Shown here piece by piece: positions 35,183 to 47,235 of a stretch of 64,000 bases of DNA. This stretch comes from Atopsyche davidsoni (Eukaryota > Arthropoda > Insecta > Trichoptera > Hydrobiosidae), in the NCBI GenBank assembly GCA_022113835.1, contig JAILWY010000015.1:4474001-4538000 (forward strand), given 5' to 3'. The position numbers and the translations under genes are program-made. A model generated the notes under the pieces. That model worked only from the letters and a program-made list of their open reading frames with translations, ran no database searches and was not told the DNA's origin. Numbering within the stretch: the first letter of the stretch is position 1; the number at the start of each line of letters is the position of its first letter.

Positions 35183-37207
35183 TATTTATTGTTTTGAAAA
35201 ATATGGCCATGTCGTATAAACACGTCGTGTTATCGTGCAAACGTAAGTTACTTTTTAGTAGACTGTGTATATAATATATCGATGGCGTGCAATGAATTTC
35301 ACTAGTTATAAAAAATCTTATTATACATATATGATACAAATATTACAAGTTTCATTTAGGGCTTCAAAATATAACTTTTAAAAGTATAAGTCACATAAGT
35401 GCACATCATAAATAGGTAACGAAAAATTGAAATATTAGTGTAAATAATACAACGATAAAACTATTCATAAAAATATATCTCATATTTTAAACACATAAAA
35501 TAAATTATTTATGATCTATCTAAAATATTAATTTGAATTAAATAGGCAAATAATCGAAAAATTCACGAAATTTACTGTATTTACATGGTATATAGTTATA
35601 AATTTATTTACATATAGATGATCGATTTACATTGGACCCCATTAAGTACGTCAAGAACAACGATTAAAATTTTGTCTATGGTGTATAAAGTGGCAACACT
35701 CAGCAGATCTGATATTTGAGATGAATCAAACAAAAAGGCCATTGGCTTCCAAGAATTTCTCGAGTTTTTTTTTTCTTGTATTAGTAGAAAGAAGTGTGAA
35801 TTTAGATTTATATTCTCGGCCTTGCAGCCCGTGAGTAGGTCAGTAATATATCCTCAAATAATAAAGTAACTTTTAAAATTCGGCTAACAACGGAGTAAAA
35901 ATAAATATACCGAGAAACGCCCACGTGAAATTTTTGCCGACGTGAAAAATTAACGCTGAGAATGATTGCTAGAAACAGAAACAAAATTTATCGCATATAA
36001 AAACGCGTAACATGATTCAATAAATAAATAAATAAGTTACATCACTGAAACCAAAAATTACCGGAAAAAACTCAAAATCCGACACTTGGTTTGCTTTGAT
36101 CTGATTAGTCAGATTTGTGCGCGCAAAAATCTGATCAATCAAACAAAAGCATTTGTAACATTGCAAGTATATATTAAAAGTACTGATTTAATGAAAAAAT
36201 CACTTTTGTTTATGATAAAAAATGGTTTAGCCAATAAATACGACTTTTTAAAACAATTTTGTGAGCACTATTTTTTATAGAAGACGTTGTCAGGCCAAAT
36301 TATAATAATATTGTGGGAAATTTAATAAAATAAAACAAGGATAATATACGCCCGATACATAAGTGCTGAAAAATTATTTAATATAATTAAATAATAGTTC
36401 ACAATATTTCAATTTGAAGGCGTATAATTTGGCAAAGAAAATCATGGAAATACGAAAAATGGTATTGGCAGCCAATAATTATTTTGGAAACCTCAGCCTA
36501 GATCTGTCAATTGCGATGGTCGAAAACATAAATAATAAATAAATTATTCACCAAATTATTCCAGCACAAAATTCTTAGAATACATTGACGATATAAAACA
36601 AAAAAAACGCTTATATTAAACATTTCAATAACATTAAATCAAAAAGATTAAGTCAATATTTCAATATGTGATATGAGTAATATGTCATGAATATTCTTGA
36701 ATAAATAATTATTTTTTAGCATGAGCAAAAAATATTTATTATAGAACCGATATTTTTAATATCTAAACCCCACCAGCGAGAAACATATACACTATAATTA
36801 TATGATTTTTTAATATTCAAGGAACTTGGGGTGTGCTCATTAATTACGTTTATTTATTTGATAAAGAGAAATCATTAAAACCGTACATGGACGAAAGATG
36901 GAAAATATTACCTGTTAATTTCGACACAAACCGAAAACGAATAATAGATCAATTATTCTGCATACTATATATATTATTATGATATTCTCATTTTTTATCT
37001 TCAATGTAAAAAAGTATAAACATAAATATTTACATATTCATGAGAGGTTTAGAGTTACAGTTGCCAAACCAGCGTAGTTATTATTTCGGCATAATTAAAA
37101 TTAGCATAGTACGTACCACTCGCGTGTAGGTACAGGTAAATTTACAGGTGTTAAAATTTACGCTCGTTAATTCACAAGTCACAAGGTAACCTAACCTAAC
37201 CTCACAC
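35183..37207. other. no gene seen; short CCTAA run
   Basis: AT-rich throughout. Three CCTAA-type units lie at 37186-37202, directly before the next tandem repeat. Confidence 0.45.
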
Positions 37208-37520
37208 CATACACTGCCTGCATCGGATCGACTGAATAGACGCTTGTTGAGTACTTACTCAGTGTTTAGCCTTCGGGCATTGCAAATGTTAGACATTTTT
37301 CTATACGTGGAAAAGTTTTAAATAAAAATAAGCAATATATACAATGCTTATATTGGATCAACTGAATATATGCATGATTAGTACTTAGCCTTCAGACGTT
37401 GTAAATGTTAGACATTCTTATATATACGTGGAAACGTTTGAAATAAAAATATGCATTATATTAAAAAAAAATATATATACAATGTTTGTATCGAGTCAGG
37501 TGAATAGGCGCTTGTGGGGT
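37208..37520 (+). repeat. tandem repeat, ~135-bp unit, 2.3 copies
   Basis: ACACTGCCTGCATCGGATCG / ACAATGCTTATATTGGATCA / ACAATGTTTGTATCGAGTCA start units at 37209, 37340 and 37480. Shared internal text includes TTAGCCTTC, GTAAATGTTAGACATT, TACGTGGAAA and AAATAAAAAT. The third unit stops after about 45 bases. Confidence 0.75.
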
Positions 37521-38439
37521 AGTATATTCATATTTGCTAATAAAATTATTTATGCTCAGAGGAAAGACAAATCTTGTCGTCGTATAAAAAGAAGAAATAA
37601 CCATACTTGAACGAAACGGTTATAAGTTCAGCATAATATTTGATACAGTAGCGTTGCCAACTGACTAAGTGATTACCTGAGGATGAAATTCTGGGACGTG
37701 AAGTAGTGCAGAGTACCCGGGGAAACCTTCGAAGCACAAGATGGTGATGATGGAATACAAATAAATATATTTTTTCCCAGACAAATCGACCATGGGTCAC
37801 TTTCGAAATCGCAAAGATTCTCTCAGACGAAAAGAGAACTCGAGTTGAACAGCTTTTGACCTTTCCTAACAAATGACATGGCATTTTATTATATGAAACG
37901 CTATTTCATAAACGAATTGCCGTCGAGAATTCAGGCATACCATAAAGCTAAACTTAGTGAACATATAAACAAAAATGGTTTCGATATAAAAAAATAACAT
38001 AATATGCTTATCCAAATGACTAGATACCATGAAAATGTATTTTGGAGTAAACGCTTTATAAATATGAAATATTACAAAAACAAGTCCCTCGCTCACAAAC
38101 GTCTTATGTTGTTTAATGAATATATTTATATTAATGCATCTCGTCGTTTCAGGATCGTACAACTTAAGACAAATTTAACACTTTGGGTATGTATGCGTAA
38201 AAATGCGATTTATAAAGGGTTGTTTTTAATTTATTAAATATAATTGCGTCTCTAGATTTCAAGCTGACAGCACGCCACTTGTAGGTACATATTTATAAAA
38301 TATAAAAAAGCACAAGTGTTTCTCTGGAAACTGGTTACACAGTCATTTTTAAAACATTCACACGGTAGCAATAATATTTATCATTTGAATTGTAAATGAT
38401 GAGATATTCTATTAATTTCCATCAAGGAATCACTCAGGA
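37521..38439. other. no gene seen
   Basis: The 112-codon minus-strand frame at 37546-37884 contains no recognised domain and is within the length expected by chance. Confidence 0.4.
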
Positions 38440-38680
38440 TTTTATAGACGCATAATCACTGCCGGCTGATGCTCATCGATACGCTCATGCGAATTATCGT
38501 TAGATTCCGCGATAATCATTAATGGGTTGCAAATCTTATTCATGAATTTATAATTGTAAATGTGTCGGTGATTGGAATTCTGATTGGCGCATTCTCCTCT
38601 CGACAATCTCCAACAAAAGCGCTGCTTTGTCGGTCAAGGGCGCCGCTGGGTGAGAATATTTACATATGCAAATTTCATTA
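38440..38680. other. balanced-composition block, possible enhancer
   Basis: About 240 bases with several homeodomain-type cores (TAATCATTAATGGG, CGTTAGATT), ATATGCAAAT and GTCGGTCAAGGGCGCCGCTGG, between AT-rich flanks and without an open frame. The assignment rests only on composition and motif feel. Confidence 0.25.
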
Positions 38681-40424
38681 TATTTCGAGGATAAACATGT
38701 TATTTATTGTTTCTTTTTATTAAAAATAAAAACTTATAAATATTAAGTAGATTAATCGACTGTTAAAATATAATTAACGGTGCTGCTCGCAAGAACGGTT
38801 TCTCCGCTAGAGAGTTGATTGACTACTTAAAAATCAGCAATGACAACAAAGTAGTGGAGGGTGAAAAAAAATTAAATACTATGGCAGCTGGCTGAATGAA
38901 AACTGGAATCCTGAACAAGAAATTAAAGCGATAATTGAGACAAATATGTGCTTGAGATATATCATTGGAAACTCGCTGGAAATATATCCACGACAAATAA
39001 TATACCCACGACTGACTGGTTAAATTTTTATATGAAAATAACAAATATGCGAAGCAAAATTTTTATTGGTTTTGATTTTCCAGGCTTTCCCGATGATAGA
39101 GGACGTCACGTTTAAATATTTTTGTCGAAATCATATTCAAATAAATAATTTTAAAAAAAATGCATGCTGACTCTCGTTTTGATTGGCTTAAAAAGCATGG
39201 CAAGGAGGAAACCGCCCCAGATGGCAAAATTTATATTTGGCTATGCATATTTGTTGTATGAACTCCCGATGTCTAATCATAACACATTTATTATATTTTT
39301 TCCAACCCTTCTGTGATTCCTTACAATGCGGCGGCTGTGGCAGTTCTCACGCCCTCGGTTATTGATGGGGGAAGTTTCTTTCTGAAAAGCCTCGGACCGA
39401 AGTTTGTTATTTATGTAACCGAGATGTCTGCCGCCGGAATTAAATTTGCCGGAAGTTTTAGCCGCAGGAAGCACCCAACAGGATTTTCTTGAAAATATCG
39501 CTTAGTGGCGAAGGGAAACGAAATTCTGACTAATGCCACATTTTTATTATAACATTAGATTTAAGTGTTAACTATTAATCTAGCAATAGATATTTTATTT
39601 GTAAAAAAAAATAAGAATTTTTCAAGGTCGTTGTAAAGTAATCCAAAAGTTTGGGACTCATTCGATCGTAAAAGAATACATTTTTACAGACATTTGTCCT
39701 TGGATGGATACATCTTATCTAGATTTGTAATATTTCATTTTGCAAGGTCCTTTTAAAACGGTTTAAATAATTACTTGTATAAAAAAACGAAACCTAAAAA
39801 ACAAGGCTTTAATTTAAATACTTAGATAATTTCATTGTGAATGAAGATAGGCATTATAAATTATATAGAAAAGGTTTACAAACAAAAACGTTAAATGTTC
39901 TGGAATATTCGATAAAAATGCATATATATGGCGTCGGTTGTTTTTCTATGACAAGATTATTCCAATGGACACAAAGAAAGACCTCGAGGATTTTTTTAAA
40001 GTAATACTGTCTCCAAGAGTACGAGATCCGATTAGCTTCTAAAATTAATAATGATGTAGATTAATAATCTCGACGTGTGTAGAATCAATAATGTGAAAAT
40101 ATAGTGGATTTTTTAATCGTGTGCTCGAAAACATCATCCATTGGCAATTTTTTTTCCAAGTATTCGAGCAATCGATTATTTTTACGGCTCATTCAAATTT
40201 ATCCCTAAACTTAGCTCAAGTCGTAGACGTTAAAAAAAATATTCGGTTGTTGAACTAGTTATTGCGAAACGTAGGTTTTTATTGCAAAACATTGCGTGAC
40301 CGACATTCGGTAACAATAACGGCGAGCGCTCGGGCACTTTTCCATTCACAAGTCTCAGACCCAGACCAAGTCCAAGACCACTCACTAAACTAATCGTGTA
40401 TTAAAAAAAGGTATTTAACACATA
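38681..40424. other. no gene seen
   Basis: 39270-39480 is GC-balanced with a 65-codon minus frame that I do not recognise. The rest is AT-rich. Confidence 0.4.
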
Positions 40425-40555
40425 GTTTTATTTAAACAAACTCACTGCCGACCCATGTACGCTGCCACCTAAGCCACACCTTGTAACCCACACAACCTGC
40501 ACCAGGGGATAGACATACCGTATTTTAAGAATAGCCCTAAGAACTATAGTAAATT
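40425..40555 (+). repeat. dispersed repeat, family C copy 3
   Basis: CCATGTACGCTGCCACCTAA, GCCACACCTTGTAA, CACCAGGGGATAGACATACC and GTATTTTAAG parallel the 11140 copy. The preceding TTTTATTTA and CAAACTCA also match, so the unit is at least 130 bp. Confidence 0.65.
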
Positions 40556-42618
40556 ATCAATAAGAATCTAGAAATTTTACTCAATTATTTTATCACTTAT
40601 CGGTAATAATATAATGTACATCTACAATGTGCATTTTTGTAACCCCAAACGAATTTACTTGTCATACAATTAGGCATTTTGGCTTTTTCGAGTGTGGGTT
40701 CAAGCCTCACCTTTATTTGTATAATTACTTGTAAATCGTAATAATATAATAAATTATCTATCATAAAATATAGATCTATATAACATTGAAACACTATTCC
40801 GCTTATTAACTGAAACCGAGAAAACCTTTAAGAAACCGAGCGCTACAGGTTTCAAACTTACGAAAATCAGTAATGTCAGCTGTAAAATATTATCCTCGTT
40901 ATCAGAATGTGTTGAAATATACTTTGGCAGTGAATTTAATAAGTTTTTTTTTTTATTTTCACAAAAAAACTTGGCAGAAAACTGCACAATATAAAGTTGA
41001 AAATTGCGCAGTCTTGAAGTTTTCGCAATGATCACATAGAAGTCGATAACTTTTAACAAAACTCTTTAAAATTAATTTGCTTTTCAATTATTTATTTTTT
41101 AATGTAACCGTTACATAAAAGAAAAATACACAAACATACGAAGCATCTGTACAACAATTTCAAAAAAATAATAAGATTTTGATAATATGATAGAAAAAAA
41201 AACTTTGTAGGACAGTTTATCCAAAAGCGTATATTATCTGTTAAAATAATAGTAAATCTAGTTTGAACGGTTTTATTTAAATTACAAAAATATATTTATT
41301 AAATAAAAAAATATTTTTTATGCAACGCCAGTGACGTATTTGACCACTTGTCAATCATTTTTTTTATTGTGTAGCCTTTCAAGAATACAGCTTCATTTTT
41401 ATCTATGAAAAAATAGACACATTCTGATGACATTGAAGGTTCAAATACAAATAAATATAGAAGAAAAAAAATCCTTTAGACCATTTTTTATAAATATATA
41501 AAGTATATTTTTAAGATTTTTAGGCTTAGTTGTGAAAAAAAACAATCTTTGCTAAACCAACTGCCAAAAATAAAACGCTTGCGTCCAAGCTGTATCGTGT
41601 ATAAAAAATGCTTCTTGGGCGACGTCATCCAATGCGCTCGCGTCAGAGAAAAATACCAAAACGAAATCAAACAACAAAACTATAAAGCCGGGAACGATTC
41701 GCGGAAAAGAATAGACCCGAAATGTCTCCCACGACCCGCTAAGACCGAATTAGACTGTCTTCGCACATTATAAAAATACGGGCGAAGTATGAATCAAGAA
41801 GACAGTTGCCAAATGAAAACGAATAAAAGCACAGCATATTTTTCAAGTACTGCCGCTTGGAAATAATTAACGATTACAAAATCGATTTGTGAAACGTCTC
41901 CAATCGCAGTTTGCTTTGCTTACTCATATAAATGCGATTTTGCACGTTTTATTGTATAGTTACTGTGTAACTAAATTGAGTCAAACACGGAGAAACTGAT
42001 AATGAATAAATCAATCAATTTTTCATACAACATTGTACAGTTAAAATGCTATCATTTGATACGTACTTACAGTAACAAATTTCGGTTCCAATTATTTATT
42101 TGGCATCATAAAATAGCATAAATCACACTTCAGGGATGATTCACTTCAATGGCTCGTTGAGGTTAAAAGTACCAGTTTTTTATTGCACTGCAAAATTATA
42201 TGCATATTTATACAATTGTGAATAAAATACCACTTATATCTGCCTGGCCTAGAAATCTAACTAATAACTCAATCGCTGCACAGATCCACATTTCCCAATA
42301 TGGCGAATAAATATACTTTTTCAAGACCCGAAGCGGGTAAGTAATTCGACTAAGAATTTCGCCTTGGACGGGATTAGAGTACGAACAGGACCGAAATCGG
42401 GTGACGTCACTGACAGCCTCGATTTGATGGATATAAAACCTTATTATTCAGACTCTAAAGCTGGTTTTCATTAATCCTCAATCTATGCAACTATTTTTTC
42501 TATGCAACCTATAAAAATTTACTGTGCTCTATTATCCAAATCATCCTAGAAAACAGAGACCGTCCAATGCGGCTCTGTTTCCACTATACGTACACAATCC
42601 AATAGTTGTACCAATATA
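40556..42618. other. no gene seen
   Basis: AT-rich. The 74-codon frame at 41549-41773 is unrecognised. A CRE palindrome TGACGTCA at 42402-42409 lies in a short balanced patch (42340-42440). Confidence 0.4.
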
Positions 42619-42875
42619 CCGACTTAGGGTGTCCCTTAAAATTCAAGTTCAATATTTTTTTACGCGTACCTTCTTAAAAGTTTAGTAATAATCCTATATT
42701 GTCTAGAAAAAAATATTAGTTCGATTTATAAACGGTAACCCGTGCCGACTTGCGATTTTAACTTGTCCATACAAGTTGCGTAAGTACTGCGCTGTGACTT
42801 GTAACTGCATGTTTTATTTGTCATTTCATACGTGATTTTTGAGATTAGTAGTGCTCCATTGTTTAGTGCGTTAAC

Positions 42876-44938
42876 ATGTCGGTGGAATTACGGAGTGATA
42901 AACAAAATAATTTCCTTATCGGTTTGCCTAGATATCAAATAAATGGTGCAAAATTACCATCTAATCGACAAATTCCCTCGGTCCTATTTTACAATATTCG
43001 CGAGGTTAAACTGATTGTTAGTGAAAGTGCAAATCTTGTGATTAGGGAGTGCATCATATATTGGGAAAAAGCAAGAATTCCAACAAGGGCATATCCTAAC
43101 TGCGTGAAGAAACTTGTTGATTTATATCATGTTTGGAGAGAGTTGCAAAAAAAATTGTAAGAAAACTCAGGTTACGTTCAAGAGCCGTGAGAACAATTTC
43201 AAAATTGATCTTGATAATTTGTTTGATATTGCACATGCTGATGCTTTTGAGAGAATGAAAATAGAGTAAGATAAATTATTTTTAATGAAACAGAGAGAGC
43301 CAGATCGACCAGGATGCTTAGGTGGTGTTGATAAAAAATTGTCGGAAAAAGAAGATAGATCTAAACAACGACGATTGGAAGAAGAGGAAAGGGTTGTAAG
43401 ACAAAGATAACCACTAGCTGCTGAAACTAGAAAATCAAGGGCAGAAGCAATAAAATCTGACTTCTTTGGAAGTAATGTACCCGACGTAGTCACAGTCCAT
43501 TGGGATGGAAAACTATTACCCGGGTTAGATGTACGAAGTTCTAAAGAAGAACGCTTGCCAGTTATTGCTTCGTTTGACGATAAGGAACAGCTTCTTGCAG
43601 TGCCGAAACTAGAACATTCTTCTGAAAAACATCAAGCTAAGGCTGTCTCAACAGCTCTCTTTGACTAGAACCTTCACGATAAAGTACAAATAATGTGCTG
43701 CGACACAACAGCTTCCAATACTGGCCGTTTCAATGGAGCTTGTGCTATTTTGGAGCAAACTTTAGGAAGAGAATTGCTGCTTTTCGCCTGTCGTCATCAT
43801 GATTATGAATTGGTCCTAAAAGCTGTCTTTGAAAGCAAAATTAAGCAAATTACTAGTAGCCCAGATATTCCAATGTTTAAAAAGTTCAGAGAAAATTGGA
43901 AAAACATCGACGCTAGTAACATTGAACCATCTCTTAATTTCGTAAAACAACGTGTTGCCGAGACAGACATTCAAGCTTTGTTAATATTTTATAAGGCAGA
44001 ATTAGACAAAGGTTATGTAAGAGATGACTACCGCGAATTGGTCGAACTGTGCGTAATATTTTTGGGAGGAGACACAGAGGAAAAATTAAAACTAAGGCCC
44101 CCCGGAGCAATGCATCAGGCTCGCTGGATGGCGAGAGCGATCTATTCTTTAAAAATATGTTCACTTCAGTCACAATGCAGAATAACTGCGAAGGACAAAA
44201 AGGCTCTACAAGATGTTTGCTTATTTGTCGTGGTGTTGTATGTTAAACCTTGGCTCGAATGTACAGTGGCGATCAAAGCACCTAACCAAGATTTGCGCTT
44301 CTTGAAGATGTTAAAAGAGTACGAAAAAGTTGACGCAACAATTTCTAATGCTTCTATAAGCAAGTTTAGCCATCACTTGTGGTATTTATGTGAAGAGACA
44401 GTTATTCTATCACTGTTTGATGATGAAGTTGATAACCAAACTAAAAAGAAAATGATTGCCAACTTCAACCGGGACAAAACCTCAGATTTTAGCAAACGCT
44501 ATGACCCGTCAAAGGAAGAACTGCCCCAAAGGTTGTTTGGTAAGTTTAATTGACTTTTTGTGATATATTTAAATTGTTGTAGATTTATTTGTTATTTATC
44601 TTATTTTCCTTTTTTTTCCAGGCAAAACACTGGATAATTTCGTATCGGAAAAGAGCAAACAATTTTTATCACGACTGCAGATCGACGACAGTTTTCTAAA
44701 GGAAGATGTATCTTCCTGGAATAATAATGCTGCTTTTCTGGAAGCTAAAAGAAAAATAAGTTATTTGAGAGTTGTGAATGATACTGCTGAAAGGGCTGTT
44801 AAAATGATGCAAGATTTTAACGGACTTATCGCGGCTGAAGAAGAACAAAAACAGTTCTTGCTGCGCTGTGTCCAGGAACATAGAAAATTGTATCCGGACT
44901 GTAAAAAAACAACTCTAAAAAAAAGTTACCCTGGCTGA
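42876..44938 (+). pseudogene. transposase of the 42624-45224 element, lightly damaged
   Basis: Translation starts at the ATG at 42876 (MSVELRSDKQNNF). After ARIPTRAYPNCVKKLVDLYH the frame breaks at a run of eight A (43147-43154); seven would keep it open. The new frame continues through LDNLFDIAHADAFERM, stop TAA 43267, REPDRPGCLGGVDKKL, stop TAA 43408, VHWDGKLLPG (candidate acidic residue, codon 43504) and stop TAG 43666. It then runs 283 codons unbroken: CCDTTASNTG (Asp codon 43702), CRHH, GAMHQARWMARAIYSLKI, LWYLCEE. Acidic residues plus the CRHH motif suggest an RNase-H-like DDE transposase. An 82-base intron (44540 GTAAGT to CAG 44621, phase 1) joins RLFG to KTLDNF, and exon 2 ends with TGA at 44936. 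Similar proteins are multicopy in many invertebrate genomes; I cannot name the superfamily. Confidence 0.8.
44540..44621 (+). other. spliceosomal intron in the transposase gene
   Basis: Donor GTAAGT at 44540, a long pyrimidine tract and acceptor TTTTTTTCCAG ending 44621; 82 bases, phase 1. It contains an in-frame TGA at 44551, so reading through would truncate the protein. The sequence downstream (KTLDNFVSEKSKQF) continues the same protein, which supports real splicing. Confidence 0.85.
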
Positions 44939-45229
44939 TTGTTATTACTTTATGTTTTTGATTAAAGATTAATGTTCATCTAATTGAATTTTTACTATTA
45001 TTTACTTAATTTATTGCATTTATAATGATTTTATACCAGACCGAAATATCAAGACAAAACACGTTTTTTACTAAACTTTGAAGCTCGGTCGGCACTGGTT
45101 GCAATTATGCTAGAAAGATGAAATTTTATATTTAAGACTCTTATAGCATTACTAAAAAAAGTAGAGGGTACCCATTTCGAAATTTGAAAAAAAAATTTTT
45201 TTGGTCATATAAGGGACACCCTAACCGAC

Positions 45230-47010
45230 ATCTTATTTAACTTCCCTGTAAAGTGTAAATATTAAAAATCACATTCGTGAAAGAATTCCTCGTTCGAGGA
45301 TCAACAAAATATTGTGGATTCGTGTCGTGCAAAAAAGGTTTGGCCTGAAATCTATATCTATAAATTCATTTTCTTCCAGCGTCAATTAGCTTCTGCGACG
45401 TGTCAATTAAAAAAAACGAATCGTACCCAATTATAAATGATTGGCAGAACTTTGGGACAAGATATTAATTTACACTCGTAGATAGTCTTATGTAAAATGT
45501 GACATTTGTCAATGCCACCTCTACGCAAGGCCGGAGGCAATCCAATATATAACGCCACCACAAAGTTCTACTTGAAACAAGTATCCGTTTACAAGCGATT
45601 TATTAAAATCACCACTTTGATTTTCTGATGTACTAAATCTTTCATTGGCTAAAAATACAACCTGGTTTTAGTAACGAGTGAACAACTTTTTTTTTAACTT
45701 CAAAATTGTTTTCAAATGTTGTGTGCACACATATTTACATAGTGGGGACTGCTCACCGACATGCTTATTATAAGTTTTTTTCGGCTTTGATTGTACAGAT
45801 CTATAAATCCAATTGGATACCAATAACATAATAAAAAAAATTATAATATAAAAACACAAATCAAATCAAAACAGGGCTTGTTTATTTATAATTTGAGGTT
45901 GTAGATAAGACAGCCCTAATAAAAAAAATGCTTTACAATGCAAAATGATTACACTGTCATTACTCATATTTTAAATAGGCTTATCAAACTAAACGGTCTT
46001 AAATTAAGGTGGCTCTTATCGAAGACCTGGTGGTGTTTATTTATGATGCCTTCGGCTCTATTTACACATGGGTGGTTCTGCTTTTATCCGCTTCAGTCAA
46101 AATAAATAATTATCCAAGTTTATTTACTCGCCGCTATCACAGCCAACAGCTGATAGCGCGTTGAATAATATGAAATCGCAGTATAGTTATTGTTGTGAAT
46201 ACAATAAAATACTTGTATGCATTTTCTGGAGGTCATGTACTTATTGCGTTACATAAATATCGGAAAGCACGGAAAATTAAATGCTTCATTTTAATACTGT
46301 TTGCAATAACTAATCATCTTTTGGTGTCTCTGTCTCTTTTGGTGGCCTTTTTCACTGTACATATCTTAATCTTGGGACAGTTTTACTCATTCGATTTTAC
46401 TCCCGGCTTCAAGATATTGGCGAAAACTTCGCGTCTATGTTAACTTTCTTCATCTAATGCCATTTTTTTCCTTAGATATTTCCCTAGATGCTGCAGTGGC
46501 CAAAAGAGGATATGTTTATGTGCAAGACTCCTTAATTTGTAATTTGATCAATACATGGTATTTAACCGAGACAATCAATAGTACGAATATTTTATTTTCT
46601 CATTATAAAATGCTCCACATAACGGTGAAGATCTCTTTCGGCACTATTTGGTGTTGATTTAGTGATCTATATTAAAACGAAGAGATATACTGGTTTGTCT
46701 AGAGGTGTTTCAAACGCAACGTAAGACTCGTGATGAAGACAAGCAGAGAAGCAGTGAATAACCTTTAGAAGCTACAAAATCACCAACGAATCACATTGAG
46801 TACATCCATACAATTAAAATACACATTTTCATAATTCAATTTATCATATTTGCAAGGAGGTATTTATGCAAAAATGGGCCACCTTGTGACGATCAAAGAC
46901 TTGAAATAAATAAATATAAATATCAATGGCGTGCGGTTCATACAAGCGAACAACATTACATGCCCTAAAATATAATTAATCAAATACTTTTGTAATCAAA
47001 GGCAGTAGAG
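45230..47010. other. no gene seen
   Basis: AT-rich. A hydrophobic 82-codon frame at 46195-46443 is unrecognised. CATGCCCTAAAATATA at about 46959 also occurs at 16909, so part of this may be old repeat. Confidence 0.4.
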
Positions 47011-47235
47011 ACAGCACACTGTGCCCCGGAAAGTGTCTGCATTGAGAGCGAAACAACGATTGATTAATTAACACACAAAGAGCCGCGTGTCTTGTGCACA
47101 CATGGCGGCGATAATGTGGATTTAATTCATGCTAATCAGATGCGATAACAATATCGGTGTACCTTCGACAATCGCTAGCCATTGACTAGGCAAACATTCC
47201 AGTCAATATTATGCCACCGCGACTTTTAAATACGC
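47011..47235. other. balanced-composition block, possible regulatory
   Basis: Non-AT-biased sequence with GATTGATTAATTAACA, ATGGCGGCGATAATGTGG and TTCATGCTAATCAGATG, flanked by AT-rich DNA. No open frame. Homeodomain-type cores are frequent, but any AT-rich genome has many. Confidence 0.25.

Larger units (their letters stand above)
42624..45224 (+). mobile_element. complete 2.6-kb DNA transposon with 5-bp target duplication
   Basis: The ends are perfect 15-bp inverted repeats: TTAGGGTGTCCCTTA at 42624-42638 and its complement at 45210-45224. CCGAC stands on both outer sides (42619-42623 and 45225-45229), a 5-bp target duplication. Sub-terminal regions also resemble each other in inverted sense (GTACC...TTTAGTAAT, GTGCCGAC). 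It carries one transposase-like gene with an intron. A TIR starting TAGGGTGTCC recalls hAT-type ends, but hAT elements usually make 8-bp duplications. A 5-bp duplication is known for Transib and for a minor hAT group. I leave the superfamily open. Confidence 0.88.

Noticed and set aside
37546..37884. 112-codon minus-strand frame
   Set aside because: No domain, His run and Phe/Tyr-rich tail typical of AT-rich chance frames.
40680..40715. B-box-like GGGTTCAAGCC suggesting a tRNA gene
   Set aside because: No A box at the right distance and no acceptor pairing.
43167..43493. 108-codon minus-strand frame inside the transposon
   Set aside because: Antisense shadow of the damaged part of the transposase gene.
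46195..46443. Hydrophobic 82-codon frame resembling a membrane segment
   Set aside because: T-rich DNA encodes Phe/Leu/Ile by default. No further exon or family match.
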